Shown here: one piece after another, positions 56,334 to 64,000 of the stretch | Position numbering within the stretch: position 1 is the first letter of the stretch | Layout: the number at the start of each line of letters is the position of its first letter | From: Gammaproteobacteria bacterium | GTDB taxonomy: Bacteria; Pseudomonadota; Gammaproteobacteria; Acidiferrobacterales; SZUA-150 | Assembly (NCBI GenBank): GCA_029880545.1 | Contig: JAOUOD010000001.1 | Location: forward strand, 124,001 to 188,000 | DNA length: 64,000 nt | Reading direction: 5' to 3' | Made by a program: the position numbers and the translations under genes | Notes under the pieces: model-generated | Databases searched by the model: none | The model's input: only the letters and a program-made list of their open reading frames with translations | What the model was told of the DNA's origin: nothing

Positions 56334-57458
56334 ATGACCAACTCCAAGCTTACGCCACCTGAATGGGCAGACGCCCCGGTACTGGAAAAATTAAAAACAA
56401 AATCCGGGGAGCTGTTCGAGAAAATTCGCACGGAAACCGGCCCCGCGATGATCCGTACGATTGACCTGGTTGGCACGGCATCAAGCAAGAGAATGCAGCT
56501 GGCCAATGACCTGATGCAAAAAAATGTCGGTGACCTGCTCAAGGGCATGAGCGGAGAATCAGCTGTCGCCAACAGGCTGGTGGCACTGCGAGCGAATATG
56601 GATACGCTTAATCCCCACTCCTTGCATAACGCCTGGTATTTCCGAATTGTGCCCTCGGGCATAAAGAGGTTTTTGATCAAGCGATTTGTAGCGCGTTACC
56701 AGTCTTTGCAAACCAACGTGGACAGCATCATGAATGGCCTGCGCGGAGGCAAGGACGAGTTGCTGCAAATCAATATCGAGCTTGAGGCGCAATACCGGGA
56801 GATCCAGGAGGCGCAACGCCTGATCCAGGCAGATATCTATACCGGGGAAATCCTGATTGAAGAGCTGGAGGACCAGCTGAACCGGGATAGCGGCAGTGAG
56901 CGGGCGAAGCTGGAAACCGCAATCAATGCACTGGCGCGACGGATTCGTGACCTCAGGACCAAGGAGCAGGCCGCGGTCCAGTTTTTTATCAGTATCGATC
57001 AGACCATCCAGACCAACATGATCCTGGGTGAATCCATCGATAGTGCCCTGACAGTTGGCCCAATGGTTATGACAAATGCACTCAGGATCCAGGCGGCACT
57101 GGCGACCCAGGAGACCGTAAAAAATGCGGTCAAGGATTTTCAGGATGGTCTCGGCGACCTGATGGCGCAGAATGCAAAAGCCGTAAATGACGCGGCCCAA
57201 ACTATTGGCGATATGTACAATAGTCCGGTCATTGCGTTGTCAAAGCTCGAAGAAGGTTTTGATAACCTGATGAAGGCCGTGAATACCGCCAACGAAACCA
57301 TGCTCAGCAGCACCAAGAAAGCCAGGGAGGCCAGCGCCTACCTTGAACAAATGACCAGCGAGCTGACACCGGTAGCAGAGAGTCTGCACGCAATAGAAGG
57401 AAGTTTTACCGCAGAAACCGGTGATACGGTTGCCATCGAGCAGGACAAAAACAAATGA
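56334..57458 (+). CDS. TelA-family (toxic anion resistance) protein
   Basis: The 374-residue, nearly all-helical protein matches the TelA/KlaA family in pattern: LVALRANMDTLNPHSL near the N terminus, then ELLQINIELEAQYREIQEAQ and ALARRIRDLRTKEQAAVQFF, with IQTNMILGESID in the middle. TelA proteins are linked to tellurite and envelope-stress resistance, often with ter genes, but their biochemical role is not settled. A ribosome-binding site AAGGA precedes the ATG. Its stop overlaps the DUF4178 gene by 4 bp. Confidence 0.88.
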   Translation: MTNSKLTPPEWADAPVLEKLKTKSGELFEKIRTETGPAMIRTIDLVGTASSKRMQLANDLMQKNVGDLLKGMSGESAVANRLVALRANMDTLNPHSLHNAWYFRIVPSGIKRFLIKRFVARYQSLQTNVDSIMNGLRGGKDELLQINIELEAQYREIQEAQRLIQADIYTGEILIEELEDQLNRDSGSERAKLETAINALARRIRDLRTKEQAAVQFFISIDQTIQTNMILGESIDSALTVGPMVMTNALRIQAALATQETVKNAVKDFQDGLGDLMAQNAKAVNDAAQTIGDMYNSPVIALSKLEEGFDNLMKAVNTANETMLSSTKKAREASAYLEQMTSELTPVAESLHAIEGSFTAETGDTVAIEQDKNK

Positions 57459-58099
57459 CAGGCAATGTGGCAGAACGACTCCAGGCGATTCGGGGCCTTG
57501 AACCGTTGGTGGAATCTGAACGGCGCTCCGCCAGTATCAAGGACTGCAAGGCAGGCGGCTATCTAAAGTTTGAAAACGAGACCTGGCAGATACGCCGGTT
57601 AATGCGTTATCTCGATGTAAAATGGTCGACGTTCAAGAAAAGAAAAACCGACTACTGGATAACCGAGCTTGAGTTGTTTGGCCTGGTAACGGGAGCGACG
57701 AGATATATTGAATGGGAGCTGGACGATGAGCTGGAAATAGCCGTTACCACGGATATTGTCGAGTTGCGTGACATAAACTACAAAGGCAAACCGGTCAAGC
57801 ACCAGGATCTTGAAGATATTGCCTATGAGGAAGAAGGAGAGGTCAGGCTGAAAGGAGTCACGTATTCATATGACGAAGATGAGACCTGGGCCGGACTGTA
57901 TTATCCGGATGAAAACGGTGGCGAATCGTTAAGAATGCGAGCCTACGAATTTTGCGGACCAAAAGACAAAACTTTCCTTACCATCGAAGCCTGGTTGGAT
58001 GAAGACGGGGAGCGACCGGAGCGCGAGGCATTTGTGAGTCGGCCGGTGAAAAGATCTGAAATCGAAGTCTTGCAACCAGGACCAAGCGGGAACGCGTAG
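57455..58099 (+). CDS. DUF4178-type protein
   Basis: The 214-residue soluble, acidic protein contains the DUF4178 pattern: an aromatic-rich core with GGYLKFENETWQIRRLMRY, then WITELELFGLV, and later EVRLKGVTYSYDEDETW. Such proteins commonly accompany DUF350 membrane proteins and spermidine-synthase-like enzymes, as they do here. The molecular role is unknown. It is translationally coupled to the TelA gene and is followed after 1 bp by the lipoprotein gene. Confidence 0.75.
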   Translation: MTGNVAERLQAIRGLEPLVESERRSASIKDCKAGGYLKFENETWQIRRLMRYLDVKWSTFKKRKTDYWITELELFGLVTGATRYIEWELDDELEIAVTTDIVELRDINYKGKPVKHQDLEDIAYEEEGEVRLKGVTYSYDEDETWAGLYYPDENGGESLRMRAYEFCGPKDKTFLTIEAWLDEDGERPEREAFVSRPVKRSEIEVLQPGPSGNA

Positions 58100-58100
58100 C

Positions 58101-59804
58101 ATGGTTATACAGAGGTTTATTGCCAGGTCCCGGGTTCGCGACATCGTTTGCTGTTGTGCGGCGCTGGTGCTGGCTTCAGGGTGTACCCAGTTTGATCCGG
58201 AGGAGCCCAATCACGCGTACTTCTCGGAAACGAGACTCCAGGCCATCGAGCAGCAAATCAATGATCACATTGCGCATGTGGTCAAGGAGGAGAAGTATCT
58301 TGCTTCCCTTTCTTCCGGCAACAACTGGTGGTACCTGGGGCCGCTGTCCAAAAAGGAAAACTGGCAAGGAAAGATTGATCTGGCTAGGGCAAAAATCGAA
58401 CAAGCCAGACGTGTCTATTATGACAAGCTCCGACCGCAGCTGAAGTGGTATTCGCCCTTTTCACAGGAATTGTATAGCTACCCCGGTGTCATTCTTTCGC
58501 ATTTGATTGATGCCAGGTATCACGCCACCTGGCCACGGTTAAGGGTGCAGCGCGTCGAGCAAGTGGGCACCGATCTGGCTGGATTCGCTAACCGGGCAAG
58601 AATTGACTACGAAAAAATCGTCAGCATCAACAGGAGCGTGCAAGCCGCTGCCGCCAGGGCGGTTGGAAAATTTCCTGCCTACAAGGAGGACAAAAACCAG
58701 TTGTACCAATTGTTCGTGCAAATGACCGACAGCGCCACAGTCAATTATGAAAACGTCAAGTCCGAGTTCGACAACTACAAAAGAAAATCGGAGACGGACA
58801 TTGCGTCGTTGGCCGACAATGCAGCTGAATTGGCCGAAATCAGCAGATTGCTGTCAGAGAGACAGGCAGATTTATATGCAGAGCTCAAATCCCTCGAGCA
58901 GCAAGAGTATAAAATACTGGTCGACATGAAACATAATTACAAGGTCCGGGTCGCAAGGGAACAGTGGTGTACCGGCCTGCTGGAATTTTTGAACACCATC
59001 ACTTTGGGTGATTACTGCGAGGAATCGTATGAGATCAGGGACTGGACCGAGCTGGATGAAGTTGATTATGTCTCGGTACTGAGAGACGCTGACATAGACG
59101 TTTCCTACGACGGTTATATCGCGGGGAAAACCTCAAGTCTCAGAACAGTATATGGGGATTGGGATCGCCCGAAAATATTCAGAAGCAATTACACAGGATA
59201 CGTGCTGCACGATGCCAAGATTGATGGATATCACAAGTACCTGATCCTTGAGAGTGGAAGCAAGCCCAGGGTATCCGATTGGATAGCGGTTGACTGGGAT
59301 ACATATGAAAAGCACCTGGATCACCTTGGAATGGTGGTTTATGCCAAACCCGAAGGCAAGACTCGAAACAACGTGGATCCGTTCTCCTATCCACCGTGTT
59401 TTGTCTACATGAAAGAACCGGACGTTCAGAATGGCCAGCCTGTCGGAGCCAATGAACACGGGCAGTGGGTTACCCGGGCCGGGGCCAGTTACTGGGAATA
59501 TAACGGAAAAACCGGGCCTGGCAAGGAATTCCAGGGGGCGGAAAACACATGTTCTTACGATGACTACAAGGGTTACCGTGAAAATCGTGGCGTTCGCCAC
59601 TACTATGGCGTGCACCATTACTGGGGTACTTATGGATCGAGGACCTACGGGTACGGGCGGGTTGTCGGCGGCGAGTTTGTCAGGAGAAACGGTGGAGTGG
59701 TGCAAGGCGCGAAAAGCGGCACAAGGACCAGGGGCCCAATGACTACCAGCGTAAGAGGGCTGGGAACCGCGTTCAGAAATCGCGGACCAGGATTCGGTAA
59801 ATAG
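58101..59804 (+). CDS. Large lipoprotein of unknown function in the TelA/DUF350 cluster
   Basis: The 567-residue protein has a lipobox (VLASGC, Cys about residue 28). A long helical region follows (about 40-290, with coiled-coil stretches such as SRLLSERQADLYAELKSLEQ), then a mixed alpha/beta domain (about 300-470). The last 75 residues are rich in Gly, Tyr, Arg and His (HYYGVHHYWGTYGSRTYGYG) and look disordered. I do not recognise the family. Position in the middle of the cluster makes it an envelope component of the same system. Confidence 0.75.
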   Translation: MVIQRFIARSRVRDIVCCCAALVLASGCTQFDPEEPNHAYFSETRLQAIEQQINDHIAHVVKEEKYLASLSSGNNWWYLGPLSKKENWQGKIDLARAKIEQARRVYYDKLRPQLKWYSPFSQELYSYPGVILSHLIDARYHATWPRLRVQRVEQVGTDLAGFANRARIDYEKIVSINRSVQAAAARAVGKFPAYKEDKNQLYQLFVQMTDSATVNYENVKSEFDNYKRKSETDIASLADNAAELAEISRLLSERQADLYAELKSLEQQEYKILVDMKHNYKVRVAREQWCTGLLEFLNTITLGDYCEESYEIRDWTELDEVDYVSVLRDADIDVSYDGYIAGKTSSLRTVYGDWDRPKIFRSNYTGYVLHDAKIDGYHKYLILESGSKPRVSDWIAVDWDTYEKHLDHLGMVVYAKPEGKTRNNVDPFSYPPCFVYMKEPDVQNGQPVGANEHGQWVTRAGASYWEYNGKTGPGKEFQGAENTCSYDDYKGYRENRGVRHYYGVHHYWGTYGSRTYGYGRVVGGEFVRRNGGVVQGAKSGTRTRGPMTTSVRGLGTAFRNRGPGFGK

Positions 59805-59832
59805 CAATACTATATTTCAAAACGGAATCGTT

Positions 59833-60690
59833 ATGAAAACAGAGCTCGGAATGTACCCAACCTATTTCTCATACGCCCTGCTGTACCTTGCAGTTGCGAC
59901 GTTGCTGAATTTTTACATGCGCATGCGGGAGCGTACGCTGAGCACCGCCGATTCAGCAGCCGGGCATGGCGGTATCGCCTTTGATATCAGGCATGGCGCC
60001 GCCCATCTTGGCCTGGCCATAGCCATGATAGGTGTTATGTATTCCGAATCACGAGGAAAGCTGATAGATGATCTGATGCTGTCCGCAGGCTACAGCCTTT
60101 TGGCCGCACTGTTTATGATTGTTTCACTGGAGATAACCGATAAGGTGATCTTGCCGGGAATAAGAAATGTAAAGGAACTAGTAAATAACAATCTCGCCGT
60201 CGCATTTGTTGAAGCGGGCGCCCTGGTTATGACCGGCAACATCGCGTACGCCAGTATAAGAGGAGAGGAAGGCGGAATTGTTTCATCGATTTCCTATTTT
60301 CTGGCCGGGCAGCTGTCTATAGTGGCCCTTGTATATATTTATGAAAAGCTGTTCGTGCGAAAGCATGATATCAGGGCTAGTATCCAGTCCGGAAAGCTTT
60401 CCGCGGGTATCTACCTGTCGAGTAAAATAGTCGCTTACGGTCTGATAATACAGAGCGTTATCGTTTCCAGTGATGCTGCTGCGCCGCTGGCAGACAAGAT
60501 GCTTGATTTTTCGACCGCGGCAGTTGCAGCCATGATAATGCTTTACTTGCTGGAGATTCTGATTGACAAGATTATCCTGTTAAAGACAACCGTAACCGGC
60601 ATGCTGGACAACGACCGGGTAGGAGATGCAGTACAGTTGGCACTGACAAAGATCGGCATGGCAATGTTGCTGGGGCTGATAATTCTCTAG
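59833..60690 (+). CDS. DUF350-family membrane protein (two repeats)
   Basis: The 285-residue protein has about eight membrane helices arranged as two DUF350 units: roughly residues 10-135 and 140-285, each with a short 'D(K)x(I/V)LP/LL' element (VTDKVILPG-like EITDKVILPG and ILIDKIILLK). E. coli YjfL belongs to this family. The function is not established; a channel or stress-related membrane role has been suggested. It is located between the lipoprotein and the synthase. Confidence 0.88.
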   Translation: MKTELGMYPTYFSYALLYLAVATLLNFYMRMRERTLSTADSAAGHGGIAFDIRHGAAHLGLAIAMIGVMYSESRGKLIDDLMLSAGYSLLAALFMIVSLEITDKVILPGIRNVKELVNNNLAVAFVEAGALVMTGNIAYASIRGEEGGIVSSISYFLAGQLSIVALVYIYEKLFVRKHDIRASIQSGKLSAGIYLSSKIVAYGLIIQSVIVSSDAAAPLADKMLDFSTAAVAAMIMLYLLEILIDKIILLKTTVTGMLDNDRVGDAVQLALTKIGMAMLLGLIIL

Positions 60691-60718
60691 ATCAGAAAAT
60701 ATAGCGCGGTATCTTAAA

Positions 60719-62386
60719 GTGACGCACGAAGCTCGATTACTTCCGGTACTGCTGGCATTCTGCATGTTTTCAACAGGTGCATCGGGCCTGGTAAACGAAT
60801 ACGTGCTCGCAACAATAACGACATATATTCTCGGAAATTCAATAGAACAATTTTCAATTGTCATCGCATTGATGATGTTGATGATGGGTATATCCGGCAT
60901 TGTCCAGCAAAAACTGGATGATACGAACCTTGTCAGAAAATTTATTCTTGTTGAGGCTGCAATGGCCGTTCTCGGTGGTTATGCACCGGTTGCCATCTAT
61001 GGCGCATATGCGGGCCTTGAGTCACATTTTTTGCTCGTGCACTATTTTTTCATTCTGGCCATCGGCTTCCTCATCGGGTTTGAAATACCGATAGTCATGC
61101 GAATAATCGAGCAGCAAAAGGTAAACCTGAAAACAAATCTCGCAATTGTCTATGCAATGGACTACGTTGGCGCGTTCATCGGCGCCGTAATCTGGGTAAA
61201 GTTTCTGCTTAGGACGTTCCCGCTCACGGAGATCAGTTTTATTGTTGCCGGGTTCAACTTCCTGGTCGCGGCCGTAACCGTTTTTTATTTTGTCTTCAAG
61301 AAAGTACCCGGTCTTGGAAAAATGGCGCCCCTAACGATCATGCTGGTGACCGCCAGCCTCGCCTGGGGTTATGCCAATAACAGGGAAATGAGCGACTACC
61401 TGGAACAGCATTTTTACGATGACAGGATAATTTACAAAAAAACCACGCGCTATCAGCATATCGTGATAACACGAAACGAAAACCTGGATGAAACCCGGTT
61501 GTACCTGAATGGCCACACGCAATTCTCTTCCGTCGATGAAAAACGGTATCACGAAATGCTGGTTCATCCCGCCATGAAATTGTCTGCAAATGCCGAAAAC
61601 GTGCTCATCCTGGGAGGCGGAGACGGGCTGGCGTTGAGGGAAGTGCTGAAATACCGAAATACCAAAACCATCAGCGTAGTGGACCTGGACCCCGAAATGA
61701 TACGCCTGGCATCCAGTCACGAAAAACTGACCGAGCTGAACCGGCACGCGTTCAGGGATGCGCGGGTCAAGGCGTTGTCACCGGGAGGAATTACCGATAC
61801 CGGTGTAGTCAGTATGATGATGGAAGGGGAGAATGAAGCACAACAGACTCGCGTAGCGAGCGTGACAGTCTTTAATCTCGATGCAGACCGGTTCCTGGAA
61901 ATTGATACGGACATCAGCCGATGGGAGGTGGTCATTATTGACCTGCCCGATCCAGCCTCGGTAGAGTTGGCCAAGCTGTACAGCAAGCAATTTTACACCA
62001 AGCTCAAACGTAAGCTGGCGCCCGGAGCAATCGTGGCGTTGCAGGCGACATCGCCCTACCATGCCAAGGAGTCGTATCTGACGGTAGGTCGTACGCTGAA
62101 TGCAGCCGGGCTCAAAACAGTTCCCTATCATGTTAATGTGCCATCATTCGGGGACTGGGGGTTTTACCTCGCGTGGGCCGGAGATCCGGATATTCCCGAG
62201 GTAAGAAAACGACTTTCAGCCATCGGTAAAATTGATGTGGCTACCGATTATATCTCACCGGAGATTATCGCCGCCTCCCTGGTTTTCGGTAATGATGAAT
62301 TGAGAACAGAGTCGGACTGCGTCAATACGTTGATGTTTCCTTGCCTGTTGAGCCAGTATATTGACCAAGGCTGGAAGATTTACTGA
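60719..62386 (+). CDS. Membrane-fused spermidine-synthase-like aminopropyltransferase
   Basis: The 555-residue protein begins with a GTG at 60719. Residues 1-220 form about seven membrane helices. Residues 230-520 are a spermidine-synthase-type Rossmann domain: HPAMKLSANAENVLILGGGDG (the binding motif around 283-303, given in part), VVDLDPEMI and DLPDPASVELAKLYSKQFY. The last motif is the 'DP...P...LY' signature of polyamine aminopropyltransferases, with a Ser replacing the usual Gly. Such fused enzymes next to DUF350 and DUF4178 genes may modify polyamines at the membrane; the actual substrate is unknown. Confidence 0.88.
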   Translation: MTHEARLLPVLLAFCMFSTGASGLVNEYVLATITTYILGNSIEQFSIVIALMMLMMGISGIVQQKLDDTNLVRKFILVEAAMAVLGGYAPVAIYGAYAGLESHFLLVHYFFILAIGFLIGFEIPIVMRIIEQQKVNLKTNLAIVYAMDYVGAFIGAVIWVKFLLRTFPLTEISFIVAGFNFLVAAVTVFYFVFKKVPGLGKMAPLTIMLVTASLAWGYANNREMSDYLEQHFYDDRIIYKKTTRYQHIVITRNENLDETRLYLNGHTQFSSVDEKRYHEMLVHPAMKLSANAENVLILGGGDGLALREVLKYRNTKTISVVDLDPEMIRLASSHEKLTELNRHAFRDARVKALSPGGITDTGVVSMMMEGENEAQQTRVASVTVFNLDADRFLEIDTDISRWEVVIIDLPDPASVELAKLYSKQFYTKLKRKLAPGAIVALQATSPYHAKESYLTVGRTLNAAGLKTVPYHVNVPSFGDWGFYLAWAGDPDIPEVRKRLSAIGKIDVATDYISPEIIAASLVFGNDELRTESDCVNTLMFPCLLSQYIDQGWKIY

Positions 62387-62440
62387 AAAATATCACTCCG
62401 GGCCTTATGAAGACGCTGTCACACTGGCCGATAAAATATA

Positions 62441-63319
62441 TTAAAGAGACTTGATCAGCCCTTCAGTATCGAGGAAAACCGGTAGCGAGAGTATTTCCTG
62501 CGCCTGGCAGTATTCCCTTAAAAAGCCCGACAGGTTTTCGGCTCCGCCGATCCGGATCAGATCCTGGTGCAGCGCCTCGTTGTTGACGCCTTTTTCCGAC
62601 CCTGTGAGGGCCAGGGAATAGATCTCCAGTATTGGTCTGATTGTCAGGTTGAAGTTTTCCAGCCTCGGTTCAACCGGAGGTTCAGGAATCCAGTGGTCAC
62701 GCACCGCCATGGTCCCGTTTTTCGAGTATTGTTCCCTCCATCTGTTTAGCCCGGACAGTCTAATTCGATAGTACCTTAAGGTCCTTTGCCACGTCGATTC
62801 CTCTTTCTTGTTACGTTTCCTTGGCGTGTAAACGTTGTTAAATGAAAAGTCAAACGCGGCCACTCTTGGCTTGTCGCCATTGATCGTTTTCAATATCAAT
62901 GCAACGGTTGATTTCGAAAAACCGCCGCAGATATATTTAGGATCGACTTTTTGTAGAGGAATATCGCTCGCTACTACGTGCTTGGAAACATCGCGGTCGA
63001 ATACATCTAGAATCGAGTATCCGGAAATCGTGTATACAACTGTGTAACCGAAAATTAAATAGACGACCACATATAAAGCTACCGCGTCCCTCCATTCTTT
63101 TTCATTACATACCTTTCGATGGCGAAGACAGCTCCAATCGGCCGCGAGAAATATAGCAAGAACAAGAAATAATATAACCAGGTAGATAGTGATAAGAAGA
63201 AAATAGGTGTTATGAAACTTATAATAAATATAAGATAGCCAAAACGGAGCCGTAAGGCCAACAATACTTGAGACGATTCCTTTCACCACAGAAAAGCTTT
63301 CAGCGAATTTGAATTTCAT
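62441..63319 (-). CDS. Membrane protein of unknown function, paralogue 1
   Basis: The 292-residue protein has about three membrane helices in the first 110 residues, then a soluble C-terminal domain of about 170 residues. The C terminus (EIYSLALTGSEKGVNNEALH, then LIRIGGAENLSGFLREYCQA) is almost the same as in the next gene. It converges on the polyamine-synthase gene with a 54-bp gap. I do not recognise the family. Confidence 0.75.
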   Translation of the reverse strand: MKFKFAESFSVVKGIVSSIVGLTAPFWLSYIYYKFHNTYFLLITIYLVILFLVLAIFLAADWSCLRHRKVCNEKEWRDAVALYVVVYLIFGYTVVYTISGYSILDVFDRDVSKHVVASDIPLQKVDPKYICGGFSKSTVALILKTINGDKPRVAAFDFSFNNVYTPRKRNKKEESTWQRTLRYYRIRLSGLNRWREQYSKNGTMAVRDHWIPEPPVEPRLENFNLTIRPILEIYSLALTGSEKGVNNEALHQDLIRIGGAENLSGFLREYCQAQEILSLPVFLDTEGLIKSL

Positions 63320-63550
63320 AACAGTTTATCGCCAACAGAAATTACAATTGTCATCCCCTGACCAGTCCTTGTGCATCAAAAAAGACCGTCAGTGAAAAAA
63401 TATCCTGCGCCTGGCAGTATTCCCTGAAAAAGCCCGACAGGTTTCCGGTTCCGCCGATCCGGATCAGATCCTGGTGCAGTGCCTCGTTGTTGACACCTTT
63501 TTCCGGCCCCGTGAGGGCCAGGGAATAGATCTCCAGTATTGGTCTGATTG
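62501..63550 (-). repeat. Near-identical 3' segments of tandem paralogues
   Basis: The 143 bp at 62501-62643 and 63408-63550 agree at 136 positions. Both encode the C-terminal EIYSLALTG...REYCQAQ segment. The rest of the two genes is diverged, so the similarity is local. Confidence 0.9.
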
Positions 63551-64000
63551 CCTGGCTGACGTTTTCCCCCCTGGGTTCGCCCAACCGGCTGGGCGCCCAT
63601 AGCCTGAGAAATATACGTTCTCTTAGAGTCAGGGTGCCGTTGCTGGCAGCCAGTTTCTTCAGTCTCTTGTACTTGGCATCAATTTTCCTCCTTTTTTCAA
63701 GCATGGAATCCCACTTCTGTTTTTGCGCTTCCGTCAGCTTTTTCGGAGTATAGATATTTTTGAATTGATATTCGGACCCGGACAATTTTGTGCGTGCTGA
63801 ATTGATATGACTGATAACCAGGGAAGTGGTGACCCTGGAAAAACTGTCACAGACGTGCTCAGCTTCAATTTCCTGAAGCGATGTTTCGCTCGCAAGAATG
63901 CCTTTGTTCTCAATATCAGAATTGCTATCGCCGAAAACCGAGTAGCCAAACATGGTGTAGACAAAAATGTAGCCAAGACATGCATAGCCGGTCGAGTACC
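63351..64000 (-). CDS. Membrane protein paralogue 2 (5' end beyond right edge)
   Basis: The frame is open from the right edge; the codons before the internal ATG at 63953 read YSTGYACLGYIFVYT, which aligns with the last membrane helix of paralogue 1. At least 215 residues are present. The middle part is poorly conserved, but the last 60 residues match paralogue 1 closely. The tandem arrangement points to duplication; the 5' part and any promoter lie outside the window. Confidence 0.75.
   Translation of the reverse strand, partial: YSTGYACLGYIFVYTMFGYSVFGDSNSDIENKGILASETSLQEIEAEHVCDSFSRVTTSLVISHINSARTKLSGSEYQFKNIYTPKKLTEAQKQKWDSMLEKRRKIDAKYKRLKKLAASNGTLTLRERIFLRLWAPSRLGEPRGENVSQAIRPILEIYSLALTGPEKGVNNEALHQDLIRIGGTGNLSGFFREYCQAQDIFSLTVFFDAQGLVRG

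Overview
The window looks like chromosomal DNA of a free-living, respiratory gammaproteobacterium (Chromatiales/Pseudomonas-like gene orders). Signs are engB divergent from a cytochrome c4 gene, hemL-thiE-thiD-hemH beside rubredoxin, rhlB divergent from trxA-rho-rpmE-nuclease-maeB, and a complete napFDAGHBC operon. I saw no tRNA, rRNA, CRISPR array, insertion sequence or prophage. The genus cannot be named from this sequence alone.

Layout. 1-3.8 kb: a cut-off gene and a single-domain response regulator, engB, two diheme cytochromes c4, and a 78-residue unknown protein behind a consensus sigma-54 promoter. 3.8-7.9 kb: haem and thiamine genes on the minus strand and rubredoxin on the plus strand. 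8-20 kb: a fatty-acid block (FadL porin, FadE, FadI, FadJ, acyl-CoA ligase, small lipoprotein) with a membrane-anchored Fis-type regulator whose AAA+ domain is degenerate. 20-26 kb: malic enzyme, nuclease, L31, Rho, thioredoxin and the RhlB helicase. 26-36 kb: GNAT acetyltransferase, NAD(P)-binding oxidoreductase, a LuxR-type regulator fused to an alpha/beta-hydrolase that lacks its serine, a TlpA-like thioredoxin, a beta-propeller lipoprotein, hemF and an MscS-type channel. 36-42.5 kb: periplasmic nitrate reductase with a Crp/Fnr-type palindrome upstream.

42.7-55.1 kb is a surface-protein island on the minus strand. It holds a beta-propeller lipoprotein, a 2045-residue and a 1199-residue repeat protein, and between those two a small exported protein with an Sm-like sequence pattern. 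Both giants end in a fibronectin-III-like domain interrupted by a 40-41 residue module: a Gly-rich hydrophobic stretch, an Arg cluster, a second hydrophobic stretch and a lipobox-like Cys. Their upstream regions also share conserved blocks. I consider this split domain, which reads like a C-terminal sorting signal followed by an internal lipoprotein signal, the most novel feature of the window.

55.8-62.4 kb is a tight plus-strand cluster: single-TM protein, TelA-family protein, DUF4178 protein, a large unknown lipoprotein, a duplicated DUF350 membrane protein, and a membrane-fused spermidine-synthase-like enzyme. It reads as an envelope-stress/polyamine module. Two tandem membrane-protein paralogues with nearly identical 3' ends close the window, the second cut by the right edge.
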